Part shown: piece by piece, positions 50,325 to 58,881 of the stretch
How positions within the stretch are numbered: the first letter of the stretch is position 1
Layout: the number at the start of each line of letters is the position of its first letter
From: Methyloceanibacter sp. wino2
GTDB lineage: Bacteria; Pseudomonadota; Alphaproteobacteria; Rhizobiales; Methyloligellaceae
Length of the DNA stretch: 64,000 nt
Assembly (NCBI RefSeq): GCF_003071365.1
Contig: NZ_CP028960.1
Coordinates: 992,001-1,056,000, forward strand
Direction of reading: 5' to 3'
Made by a program: the position numbers and the translations under genes
The notes under the pieces: generated by a model
The model's database searches: none
What the model saw: only the letters and a program-made list of their open reading frames with translations
What the model was told of the DNA's origin: nothing

Positions 50325-51056
50325 CTAGCGCCAATCGCCGCAGACGGCGTTGACGAGCGTCAGACAGGCGACCGCAGCCGTGTCCGCGCGCATGACTCGC
50401 GGGCCCAGCGAGATCGGCAGCACGAAGTCTTTCTTGAGGAGGAGATCGCGTTCCTCAGGATCGAATCCGCCCTCGGGCCCGATCAAGACCGCGTGCGGAC
50501 GAGATGCATCCGATGCCAGCGCCTCGAGCGGCGACGCGATGGCCGCCGTCTCGTCGGCGAAGACGAGGCGCCGCTCCGGGTCCCAGGCTTTCAGAATTTC
50601 TTCGAGCTTCTGCGGTGCGTGCACTTCAGGCACGCGCAGGATGCCACATTGCTCCGCCGCCTCTACCGCATTGGCCTCGAGCCGTTCGACCTTGACCCGC
50701 TCGGCGATCGTGCGCCGCGTGATGACCGGCCGCAAAACGCTGGCGCCCATCTCGGTCGCCTTCTGCGCCATGTAGTCGACGCGGGCACGCTTGATGGGCG
50801 CGAAGAGATAGTGGAGATCGGGACCCTCTTCCTGAGGCCGCGATTGGTGCTCGGCGACAAGTGTCATCGACTTCTTGCCGGCAGCGCCGGCACGGGCGCA
50901 CCACTCGCCGTCCGTTCCATTGAACACGAGGACGTAGGAGTCCGGCTTAATCCGGAGCACATGCGCTAAGTAATGCGTCTGGTCCCGATCCAGCGTTATT
51001 TCGGCGCTCGCTTGAAGCGGAGACTTGACGAACAGCCGTGGCAGTTTAGAGGGCAT
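50325..51056 (-). CDS. rsmE: 16S rRNA (uracil-1498-N3)-methyltransferase
   Basis: This 243-residue SPOUT methyltransferase has a PUA-like N-terminus (HYLAHVLRIKPDSYVLVFNG) and a knotted SAM-binding C-terminus (AVLIGPEGGFDPEE, ISLGPRVMRADTA). The open frame extends far upstream to 51440 over ubiA, but ATG 51056 gives the normal family start. It is divergent from ubiA with 38 bp between them. Confidence 0.93.
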   Translation of the reverse strand: MPSKLPRLFVKSPLQASAEITLDRDQTHYLAHVLRIKPDSYVLVFNGTDGEWCARAGAAGKKSMTLVAEHQSRPQEEGPDLHYLFAPIKRARVDYMAQKATEMGASVLRPVITRRTIAERVKVERLEANAVEAAEQCGILRVPEVHAPQKLEEILKAWDPERRLVFADETAAIASPLEALASDASRPHAVLIGPEGGFDPEERDLLLKKDFVLPISLGPRVMRADTAAVACLTLVNAVCGDWR

Positions 51057-51094
51057 GGACAACCCGCGGCAGCAGAAGCGAAACGGCAGGACAC

Positions 51095-52093
51095 ATGACA
51101 CGTCCGGAGAATGAAGGCAAAGCCGGCGCTCCGGCCCAAGCACCCGTGACCGATGCCCCCGCGGCCGACGCACCCGTGGCCGACGCCCGAGCCAAGAACT
51201 GGGCGGACCGCTATGCCCCGCCCTGGGCGTTGCCGTATCTGCGGCTAGCCCGGGCGGACCGTCCGATCGGCTTTTATCTGTTGGCGCTGCCCTGCTTCTG
51301 GTCGGTGGGCCTGGCCGGCATCCACACGGGCGCGGCCTACCCCGATCCTGTCCTGCTCTTGCTGTTCGCCGTAGGCGCCATCGTGATGCGTGGCGCAGGC
51401 TGTACGTATAATGACATTGTCGACCGCGACATCGACGCAAAGGTCGCCCGCACCCGGTCGCGGCCCCTGCCGAGCGGACAGGTCTCGCTCAGAAGCGCTG
51501 TCGCTTTCATGCTGGCCCAGTGCCTCGTGGGCCTCGGCGTGCTTCTCAGCCTGAATAGCTTCTCGGTCTGGCTGGGCTTCGCCGTGATCCCCATCGTGGC
51601 GCTCTACCCGTTCATGAAGCGGATCAGCCATTGGCCCCAGGCCGTGCTCGGGCTCGCGTTCAACTGGGGCGCCCTGATGGGCTGGGCCGCGGTCACGGGG
51701 CGTCTCGATTGGGCGCCGGTGGTGCTTTACGTGGGAGCGGTCGCCTGGACCGTCGGCTACGACACCATCTATGCGCATCAGGACCGTGAGGACGACGCGC
51801 TGATCGGCATGAAATCCACCGCGCTCCGGTTCGGCGCCGACACCAGATATTGGCTGAGCGGGTTCTACGCGGTGACGATCGCGGCGATGGGGCTCGCGGG
51901 ATGGCTGGCCGGCGGCGGCCCGCTGTTCTACACCGGACTAGCTTTCGCATGCGGGCAACTCTTGTGGCAGGTCGCGACTCTCGACATCGACGACGCCGAC
52001 AACTGCCTTGCCCGTTTCAAGTCCAACCGAGACTTTGGTTTGATTGTTTTTTTCGCAATTCTGGCCGATATGACGGTTGCATCTTCCCTCTAG
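51095..52093 (+). CDS. ubiA: 4-hydroxybenzoate octaprenyltransferase
   Basis: This 332-residue UbiA prenyltransferase joins polyprenyl diphosphate to 4-hydroxybenzoate in ubiquinone synthesis. Both aspartate motifs are present: NDIVDRDIDAKVARTRSRPL and YDTIYAHQDREDD. The first 40 residues are a low-complexity A/P/D-rich repeat (TDAPAADAPVADA). It has eight to nine membrane helices. It supplies the quinone used by the Cyo oxidase. Confidence 0.94.
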   Translation: MTRPENEGKAGAPAQAPVTDAPAADAPVADARAKNWADRYAPPWALPYLRLARADRPIGFYLLALPCFWSVGLAGIHTGAAYPDPVLLLLFAVGAIVMRGAGCTYNDIVDRDIDAKVARTRSRPLPSGQVSLRSAVAFMLAQCLVGLGVLLSLNSFSVWLGFAVIPIVALYPFMKRISHWPQAVLGLAFNWGALMGWAAVTGRLDWAPVVLYVGAVAWTVGYDTIYAHQDREDDALIGMKSTALRFGADTRYWLSGFYAVTIAAMGLAGWLAGGGPLFYTGLAFACGQLLWQVATLDIDDADNCLARFKSNRDFGLIVFFAILADMTVASSL

Positions 52094-52351
52094 AGGGACG
52101 ATGTGACGGGAATGGACGAATGGCCCGGGAAATGCACGGGCGACTCACATAAAGTTCCCGCAACGCAAGCGGGCCCCGGTGCGTATCGCATCCGAGGCCC
52201 GTGTGACGCCTTGCTGTTAGCTTCCTTATTGGCTGCCTTGAGGTAGCCTTGATTGCGTAGATGGTGCCACGGAAGACTTCCCGGACGCTTAATGGACGTC
52301 ATTAACGACCGGTAGCTTCGAGCATGGTTGAGAGAGTGTTTCTATCCCCCG
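52094..52351. other. 258-bp gap between ubiA and cysQ with two hairpins
   Basis: No gene is evident. A strong hairpin spans 52170-52201 (10-bp arms with one mismatch, an inner TGCG/CGCA stem and a TAT loop). A second one spans 52231-52248 (GGCTGCC, TTGA, GGTAGCC). Neither is followed by a clear T run. Confidence 0.65.
52170..52201 (+). terminator. Possible terminator hairpin after ubiA
   Basis: CGGGCCCCGG (52170-52179) pairs with CCGAGGCCCG (52192-52201) with one mismatch, and TGCG/CGCA continues the stem to a TAT loop. Only a weak T content follows (TTGCTGTT from 52211), so it may instead be a structured regulatory element. Confidence 0.4.
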
Positions 52352-53188
52352 ATGACCGCGATTACGCACAACAAGACCCACGAAAAGGCGCACGGATCGT
52401 CGCCTAGCCGCGAGCAGGATTTCGATATCCTCGGTCGCGCCGTGCGGGAAGCCGGGGCCCTGGCGTCGAGCTACTTCAAGGAGTCGCCCAAGGCCTTCAC
52501 CAAGGCGGACGGCTCTCAGGTGAGCGAGGCCGACCTCGCCGTCGACGCCGCGCTGAAGCTCGACCTCACCACACGCCGCAAGGATTACGGCTGGCTTTCC
52601 GAGGAGAGCCCCGACGACCGCTCGCGCCTCAAGTACTCGCGGGTCTGGATGATCGATCCCATCGACGGAACCGGCGCCTTCTTGCGCGAGATTCCCGAAT
52701 GGACCGTCTCGGCGGCCCTGGTCGAGGACGGGGTTCCGGTGATTGGCGTCGTTTACAATCCCGAGAAGGACGAGTTCTTCCACGCCATTCGCGGCGCGGG
52801 CGCGTTCCTGAACGGCGAACCGATCCACACGACCGACCAGGCCACCCTGGAAGGGGCCCGGATGATCGCGAGCGGGGGTCTCTTCAAGAAGAAGATCTGG
52901 GAAGATCCCTGGCCCAACGTGACGGCTCAATGGGTCAATTCCGTCGCCTACCGTCTGGCGCTGGTTGCCTGCGGGCGCGGCGATGCCACGATCTCCCTCA
53001 CGCCCAAGGCCGAATGGGACTTGGCGGCGGCGGCCGTGATCGTGGATGAGGCCGGGGGCGTGATTACCGATCATCGGGGCGCGCCACATGCCTACAACAG
53101 CGAGATTCCCAAATTTCCCAGCCTCGTCGCCAGCGGCCTTGCCCTCCACCCTGCGCTGATCGAACGCACAAGCCGCGTAGACCTTTAG
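52352..53188 (+). CDS. cysQ: Inositol monophosphatase family protein, CysQ-like 3'(2'),5'-bisphosphate nucleotidase
   Basis: This protein of 278 residues has the metal/phosphatase motifs WLSEESPDD, WMIDPIDGT and EWDLAAAAVIVDEAGG. It probably removes phosphate from PAP or related nucleotides; inositol monophosphatase activity is a second possibility. It precedes DUF4170, a pairing typical of Hyphomicrobiales. TTG 52328 would add eight residues. Neither start has a clear ribosome site. Confidence 0.82.
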   Translation: MTAITHNKTHEKAHGSSPSREQDFDILGRAVREAGALASSYFKESPKAFTKADGSQVSEADLAVDAALKLDLTTRRKDYGWLSEESPDDRSRLKYSRVWMIDPIDGTGAFLREIPEWTVSAALVEDGVPVIGVVYNPEKDEFFHAIRGAGAFLNGEPIHTTDQATLEGARMIASGGLFKKKIWEDPWPNVTAQWVNSVAYRLALVACGRGDATISLTPKAEWDLAAAAVIVDEAGGVITDHRGAPHAYNSEIPKFPSLVASGLALHPALIERTSRVDL

Positions 53189-53239
53189 ATCACAATTCGG
53201 CACATTGCCCGGCGAACAACCGAGCTAGGGGGATTTCGC

Positions 53240-53497
53240 ATGGCTGCAGACAAGGGCGCATCGGAAACGGCGGAGAACGGCAAGCAGTTGCTGCATCTCG
53301 TCTTCGGCGGGACGCTGACCGAGCTGGACAAGGTCAAATTCGACGACCTGAGCAAGCTGGATATCGTCGGCATCTATCCCAACTATGCCAGCGCCTACGA
53401 TGCTTGGAAGGACGCCGCGCAACGGTCCGTGGACGACGCCCATATGCGCTACTTTATCGTTCATCTTCACCGGCTGCTTGATCCGGAGACGGCCTAG
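53240..53497 (+). CDS. DUF4170 protein
   Basis: This 85-residue small cytoplasmic protein contains the DUF4170 domain (LHLVFGGTLTELDKVKFDDL, DIVGIYPNYASAYDAWKDAA, DDAHMRYFIVHLHRLLDP). The function is unknown. It lies 51 bp after cysQ and upstream of the LPS genes. Confidence 0.85.
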   Translation: MAADKGASETAENGKQLLHLVFGGTLTELDKVKFDDLSKLDIVGIYPNYASAYDAWKDAAQRSVDDAHMRYFIVHLHRLLDPETA

Positions 53498-53660
53498 CCT
53501 GCAAGCGGCACGCCCTCCCCGCCTCCGCGTACTTTGAGCGCTGGTGTCGAAGGGCTTTTCGCCGTAAAGGGCCCATGGCTCTCCCGACGGCTCTCGTGCT
53601 AGACAGGGGAACCAGGAGGCGGTGCGTACCCGCCGTGCCTCACAGGAACCGGGATAACCC

Positions 53661-55523
53661 TTGAAAGACAACGTCTTCATAGATGCCCGCGTGGCTGCTC
53701 GCGGTGGCGACGAACTCACGGGCGAGCGCTACACAACGGGCCAGATCGTCAAACGCATCTGGCGGGAGCATCTCCGGCCCCACAAGGCGCTGCTCGCCTG
53801 CGGCGCCATCGCGATGCTGCTGACCGCGGCGACGACCGGCGCCATCCCGTTCGTGATCCAGCGTACGGCCGACGACATCTTCGTCAACAAGAACGCCGAC
53901 GTGGTGATCTACATCACCATCGCCATCGTCGTCATCACCGTGGTCAAGGCCATCTCGGAATATGTGGCCAACGTGACCGTCGGCTATCTGGGCCATCGCT
54001 TCATCGCGGACCTGCGCCTGCAGATGTTCAACAAGCTGGCCGAGGCCGACCTCGGCTGGATCCAGACGGTCCATTCGGGCCGCATTCTCTCCGGCTTCCT
54101 CAACGACGCGACGCTCATCCGCGCCACGGCCAGCCGCACGATCGTCACGCTGTTCGAGAACGCCTTCAAGGTCGTGATCCTGATCGGATCGATGTTCTAC
54201 ATGGCCCCGCGCCTGTCGATGCTGGTGATGATCTTCATGCCCTTCGCTTGGTTCATGCTGTCGCGGCAGCGGCGAAAGATGCGCAAGTCGACCACCAAGT
54301 CGCTCCAGGAAACCGGCGATCTGTCCGCATTGGTGACCCAGACGCTCCAGGGCATGCGTGTCGTGCGCGCCTACAAGCAGGAAGCCCAGGAAGAGGCACG
54401 GGCCTCGGCCGCCATCAACCGGGCGTTGGAGTTCACCATGCGCGGCATGCGCGCGCGGGCTCTGTCGAGCCCCGCTATGGAGCTTATCGTCGGGCTCGGC
54501 TTTGCCGCCGCCGTCTATGTCGCCGGCATTCACGGCATACGCGGCGAGGCGACCCTCGGCTACTTCATGGGCTTCACCACGGCGGCTCTGCTGATCTACG
54601 GGCCGCTCAAGAGCCTGGCGACCCTGCAAACGCAGTTGCAGGAAGGCGTCGCCGCGGCGAGCCGCGTGTTCGGTATCGTCGACCGCGAGAGCAAGCTCGT
54701 CGAGGCGGAGAACGCCAAGCCGCTCGATCTGACCGCCGGCGAAGTCGCATTCCGCGATGTCGGATTCTACTACGATCCGGAAAACGTCGTGCTGGAGGGC
54801 GTGACGCTGACCGTCCCGCCGGGCAAGACCGTCGCGCTGGTTGGTCCCTCGGGCTCAGGCAAGAGCACGCTCGTCAATCTGTCGCTGCGCTTCTTCGATC
54901 CGCAGGAAGGCGCGGTCCTCATCGACGGCCAGGACATCAAGGACGTCACGGTCTCGTCGCTGCGCGATGCCATTGGCCTCGTCACCCAAGACCCGGTTCT
55001 GTTCGACGACACGATCCGCGCCAACATTGCCTATGGCGCCAAGCCCCTGGTCGAAGAGGAAGTCATCGCGGCGGCCAAGGCGGCCGCGGCACACGACTTC
55101 ATCGTGGGCTTGCCGCGCGGCTACGACACCCGCGTCGGCGAGGCAGGCACACTTCTGTCCGGCGGCGAACGGCAACGTATCGCCATCGCCCGCGCCATCT
55201 ATAAGGACGCGCCGATCCTCATGCTGGACGAGCCGACAAGCTCGCTCGACTCCGAGTCCGAAGCCAAGGTTCAAGCGGCGCTCGAGAAACTCATGCAGGG
55301 ACGCTCCGTGCTGATGATCGCCCATCGCCTGTCCACGGTGAAAAAAGCCGATCTCATCTGCGTGCTCGACAAGGGCCGTATCGTCGAGACCGGGCGCCAT
55401 GACGAACTCGTCTCGCGCGGAGGGCTTTATACGCGGCTGCACCGTACGCAGTTCGGCATTGCCGGCGCTTTGGAGCAGGCCTCCGCCGGCGACGAGCCCG
55501 CCGTCGCCGTTCCAGGCGAATAG
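53661..55523 (+). CDS. ABC transporter, MsbA-like exporter
   Basis: This 620-residue half transporter has an N-terminal six-helix domain (about 40-350) and an ATPase domain with Walker A GPSGSGKST (395-403), signature LSGGERQR (499-506) and Walker B ILMLDEP (519-525). Its place just before the acyltransferase-WaaA and lpxK genes suggests lipid A/LPS flipping, as for MsbA. The substrate is inferred from context. The start is TTG with GGGA upstream; the ATPase domain ends 12 bp before the next ORF. Confidence 0.88.
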   Translation: MKDNVFIDARVAARGGDELTGERYTTGQIVKRIWREHLRPHKALLACGAIAMLLTAATTGAIPFVIQRTADDIFVNKNADVVIYITIAIVVITVVKAISEYVANVTVGYLGHRFIADLRLQMFNKLAEADLGWIQTVHSGRILSGFLNDATLIRATASRTIVTLFENAFKVVILIGSMFYMAPRLSMLVMIFMPFAWFMLSRQRRKMRKSTTKSLQETGDLSALVTQTLQGMRVVRAYKQEAQEEARASAAINRALEFTMRGMRARALSSPAMELIVGLGFAAAVYVAGIHGIRGEATLGYFMGFTTAALLIYGPLKSLATLQTQLQEGVAAASRVFGIVDRESKLVEAENAKPLDLTAGEVAFRDVGFYYDPENVVLEGVTLTVPPGKTVALVGPSGSGKSTLVNLSLRFFDPQEGAVLIDGQDIKDVTVSSLRDAIGLVTQDPVLFDDTIRANIAYGAKPLVEEEVIAAAKAAAAHDFIVGLPRGYDTRVGEAGTLLSGGERQRIAIARAIYKDAPILMLDEPTSSLDSESEAKVQAALEKLMQGRSVLMIAHRLSTVKKADLICVLDKGRIVETGRHDELVSRGGLYTRLHRTQFGIAGALEQASAGDEPAVAVPGE

Positions 55524-55535
55524 CGGCGCAGCGGG

Positions 55536-57545
55536 ATGGTGAAGCGTTTCCTCGCATCGGAGCAAGGCACGGCCTTCCTGAGCAAGCTTGCCTCCAGCTA
55601 CATCCGCTTTGTCTACGCCACCAGCACCCTGGTGCGCGAACCGGAAGACACCGACGCCAAGCTGTTTGCCCAACACCCGCAAATCCTCTCGATCTGGCAC
55701 GGCCAGTTCATGATGCTGCCGATCATGAAACCGGAGCGCGAGGCGGAGGTGAAGGCCATGGTGTCGCGCCATGGCGACGCCGAGCTGATCGGCGATGTGC
55801 TGCGCCGCTTCGGCATGGAGCTTATCCGCGGCGCGGGCGCCGGAAAACGAAAGCGCAATCGCGGCGGCGCCTCGGCCATGCGGGAAACGCTGAGGTCGCT
55901 CGAATCGGGCGCATCCGTCTGCATGACGGCGGACGTGCCACCGGGTCCCGCACGGCGCGCGGGGGTCGGCATTGCCACGATCGCCGCGAAGTCGGGACGC
56001 CCCGTCGTGCCGCACGCCATTGCCACAAGCCGCTCCATAAAGCTCTCCACCTGGAGCGCCTTCACGATCAACCTGCCTTTTTCCAAAATGGCCTATGTGG
56101 TCGGCGAGCCCGTTCGTATCCCCGACACCGAGGATCCGGAAGTGATCGAGGCAGGACGGAAAGCGATCGAGAGCGCACTCGCCGAGACGATGGCGCGCGC
56201 CTACGCCTTGGTGGGTGCGACTGATCCTCTGAGCAAGGAAGAAGCCTTGAAACCGGGCGCCGCCCTCAAGACCTACCGGCTAGCGACCCAGCTTGCGGCG
56301 CCTGTCGCCCCGTTGCTGCTGGCGTGGCGGACGCGTAAAGGCAAGGAAGAGCGCGACCGGCGTCCCGAACGCTACGGGATCGCGACCCTCCCCCGGCCCT
56401 CGGGCTTCCTCGTTTGGTTTCATGCCGCGTCGGTGGGCGAAACCAACGCCGCGCTTCCACTCATCGAGCACATCGCGAAGGCCCGGCCGGACATCCGCAT
56501 CCTGCTGACGACGGCCACGGTAACGTCGGCACGTCACGCCCGCACGCGCCTGCCCGAAGGCGCGATCCATCAATACGTTCCGCTGGACCGAACCAGCTAC
56601 CTCAAGCGCTTTCTGGACCACTGGCGTCCCGATCTCGCCGTTCTGGTGGAATCGGAGGTGTGGCCGAACCTCGTGCTGGAAACGAAGGCGACGGGCGTGC
56701 CACTGCTGCTGATCAACGCCCGCATGTCCGGCCCCTCCTACAAGAGGTGGCGACGTCGCCCAGGCATGAGCCGACCGATCTTCTCCGCCTTCGACCTTGT
56801 CCTGGCGCAGAACGAGCGGCTCGCCGAACAGATCGCGCAACTCGGCGCGCCCAAATCCTATGCTGCCGGCAATCTGAAGGCGGATGCGCCCCCGCCGCCC
56901 GTCGATCCTGCCGCGAAAGCGGACCTGTCGGCCGCATTCTGGGGACGGCCGGTCTGGCTGGCGGCCAGCACCCATCCCGGCGAGGACGAGATCGTCGGGG
57001 CGGCCCACGCCAAGATCAAAGAGGTGTTGCCGGATATCGCCACCGTCATCGTCCCGCGCCATCCCGAGCGCGGTACGGCAATCGCGGAGACGCTGCGTGC
57101 CCGCGGCCTGAAGGTCTCGATGCGGTCTCAAGGCGGCGGCATCGACGCCAACACGGACGTCTATGTGGCGGACACGATCGGCGAGCTCGGCCTGTTCTAC
57201 GCGCTCACGCCGGTCGCGTTTATCGGTGGTTCCCTGGTTAAGCACGGGGGCCAGAACCCGGTGGAGGCGATCAAGCTCGGCGCCGCCGTCCTGGCCGGCC
57301 CGCACGTACATAATTTCCGCGAAATGTATGCTGACCTCCTGAAGGCAGGCGGCGCGCGGGAGGTCGAGGATGCCGGCAGCCTCGCCGATGCGGTGCTCGA
57401 CCTGCTTCAGAACGAGGTGGCCCGCAAGGAAGTCCACGCCAAGGCCGAGGCCTGCGTCGCCGCGATGACGGGCGCGATGCCGAAGACGCTGGAAGCGATC
57501 GAGGCCTACTTCCCGGAGAAGGTGCCGCTGCAACATGCCTCTTGA
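55536..57545 (+). CDS. waaA: Fused DUF374 lysophospholipid acyltransferase-like domain and Kdo transferase WaaA
   Basis: One 669-residue frame joins two enzymes. Residues 1 to about 225 are a DUF374 acyltransferase-like domain (LSIWHGQFMMLPIM, AMVSRHGDAELIGDVL, MTADVPPGPAR). Residues about 244-669 are 3-deoxy-D-manno-octulosonic acid transferase, starting at LKTYRLATQLAAPVAPLLLAW with ASVGE (catalytic Glu), LVESEVWPN and FIGGSLVKHGGQNPVEAIKLG. The two are normally separate adjacent genes. At the junction an in-frame TTG (56247) has AAGGAAG upstream, so WaaA might also be made alone. TGA triplets lie nearby in the other two frames. The protein would load Kdo on lipid A precursor at the inner membrane. 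Confidence 0.87.
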   Translation: MVKRFLASEQGTAFLSKLASSYIRFVYATSTLVREPEDTDAKLFAQHPQILSIWHGQFMMLPIMKPEREAEVKAMVSRHGDAELIGDVLRRFGMELIRGAGAGKRKRNRGGASAMRETLRSLESGASVCMTADVPPGPARRAGVGIATIAAKSGRPVVPHAIATSRSIKLSTWSAFTINLPFSKMAYVVGEPVRIPDTEDPEVIEAGRKAIESALAETMARAYALVGATDPLSKEEALKPGAALKTYRLATQLAAPVAPLLLAWRTRKGKEERDRRPERYGIATLPRPSGFLVWFHAASVGETNAALPLIEHIAKARPDIRILLTTATVTSARHARTRLPEGAIHQYVPLDRTSYLKRFLDHWRPDLAVLVESEVWPNLVLETKATGVPLLLINARMSGPSYKRWRRRPGMSRPIFSAFDLVLAQNERLAEQIAQLGAPKSYAAGNLKADAPPPPVDPAAKADLSAAFWGRPVWLAASTHPGEDEIVGAAHAKIKEVLPDIATVIVPRHPERGTAIAETLRARGLKVSMRSQGGGIDANTDVYVADTIGELGLFYALTPVAFIGGSLVKHGGQNPVEAIKLGAAVLAGPHVHNFREMYADLLKAGGAREVEDAGSLADAVLDLLQNEVARKEVHAKAEACVAAMTGAMPKTLEAIEAYFPEKVPLQHAS

Positions 57546-58593
57546 GACACCGTCCTGGTGGTATGGCAAGCGCGCGAGCTTCGCGAAAGTCGCGCTCGCC
57601 AAAGTCATGCCCGCCCTGCTCTCGCCCGTCGCCGCACTCTACGGCCGCGGCACGGCCTCGCGCCTGGCGCAGGACCCGGAATACCGGTCTCGGCTCCCCG
57701 TAATCTGCATTGGGAACTTCACGTCCGGCGGCGGCGGCAAGACCCCGACGGCCATTGCTCTGGCGGGGCTCCTCAAATCCATGGGCAAGACGCCCGCCTT
57801 TCTAACGCGTGGCTATGGCGGCAGCGCCAAGGATGTGGTCCAGGTCGCCGGACACGATGCGAGCGAGGTCGGTGACGAAGCCCTGCTGCTGGCGGAGACC
57901 GCGCCCACGTTCGTTTCCGCGGACCGGGCGGCCGGCGCGAAGGCCATCGAACAAACGGGCGCCGACGTCATCGTCATGGATGACGGGTTTCAAAATCCTG
58001 GGCTCGCGAAGGATTTGTCGCTGATCGTGGTCGATGCAGTCTCGGGGCTCGGCAACGGCAAGGTCATTCCGTCCGGCCCGTTGCGGGCACCGTTGGCCGC
58101 CCAGATGCCGCGTGCCGATGCGCTGCTTGTCATCGGCGAGGGCAAGAAAGGCGATGCGCTCATCAAGCGGTTCGAGGCGGCCGGCAAGCCTGCCTTGCGG
58201 GCGAAGATCACACCCAATTGCGACCCGCGCTGGCTCACGGTGCTGCCTGCGGTCGGCTTCGCCGGCATCGCGCGGCCGTCGAAATTCTTCGCAACGCTGA
58301 AGTCGAACGGGGCGCGCCTCGTTGCAAGTTACGGCTTCGGCGATCATCACCGCTTCACCGAGAAGGAAGCCCGGCGCTTGTTGAACGAGGCGGAAGCCAA
58401 GAAGGCGATGCTGGTGACGACCGAGAAGGACTGGGCGCGCCTCACCGAGGACGACGACGATGAGGAAGAGAGCGCTGTCGCCGAGCTCAAAAAGCGCTCG
58501 CGGCCGTTTCCGATCATCGTCAACTTCGACGACGAGGATGCCGTGAAGGCGTTGCTCGAAGAGACGCTCGAGAAGGCGTCTTCAAAAAAGTAG
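57535..58593 (+). CDS. lpxK: Tetraacyldisaccharide 4'-kinase
   Basis: This 352-residue LpxK phosphorylates the lipid A disaccharide. Visible are an N-terminal membrane-associated segment, the P-loop IGNFTSGGGGKTPTAIAL, TRGYGG, VGDEALLLA and MDDGFQNPGLAKDLSL. It overlaps the waaA 3' end by 11 bp. Near the C-terminus an acidic run (EDDDDEEES) is inserted in a conserved region, which is unusual. Confidence 0.94.
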   Translation: MPLETPSWWYGKRASFAKVALAKVMPALLSPVAALYGRGTASRLAQDPEYRSRLPVICIGNFTSGGGGKTPTAIALAGLLKSMGKTPAFLTRGYGGSAKDVVQVAGHDASEVGDEALLLAETAPTFVSADRAAGAKAIEQTGADVIVMDDGFQNPGLAKDLSLIVVDAVSGLGNGKVIPSGPLRAPLAAQMPRADALLVIGEGKKGDALIKRFEAAGKPALRAKITPNCDPRWLTVLPAVGFAGIARPSKFFATLKSNGARLVASYGFGDHHRFTEKEARRLLNEAEAKKAMLVTTEKDWARLTEDDDDEEESAVAELKKRSRPFPIIVNFDDEDAVKALLEETLEKASSKK

Positions 58594-58596
58594 CAG

Positions 58597-58821
58597 CTAG
58601 GATTTCTCAGATGTCTCGCGGACCCGCTTGAGCGAGGCGGCGGCATCCACATACGGCTCCTGCAACGCGACGCTCCAATAGCGCAGCTCGTCGAGCGGAA
58701 TGGTCGTGCCTGTCACGGCGCAGCGGACAAACTCGCCCGGCGTGACCACCTGCACCTCTCCATCGAGATAGCGGAGCTTGGCCTCACCCTTGAAGCCGAA
58801 ATTGCGTTCGAAGCGATTCAT
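58597..58821 (-). CDS. DUF2093 protein
   Basis: This 74-residue conserved protein (NRFERNFGFKGEAKLRYLDG, VVTPGEFVRCAVTGTTIPLD, ELRYWSVALQEPYVDAAAS) has a single-domain DUF2093 fold. The function is unknown. It sits convergent to lpxK (3 bp apart) and downstream of xseA, its usual place in the order. Confidence 0.87.
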   Translation of the reverse strand: MNRFERNFGFKGEAKLRYLDGEVQVVTPGEFVRCAVTGTTIPLDELRYWSVALQEPYVDAAASLKRVRETSEKS

Positions 58822-58881
58822 CACGGTCGTGGTCTTCCTCGTTTCGGGCACCTTAGCGTCAGCGCGGGGCACGTGCCAGCG

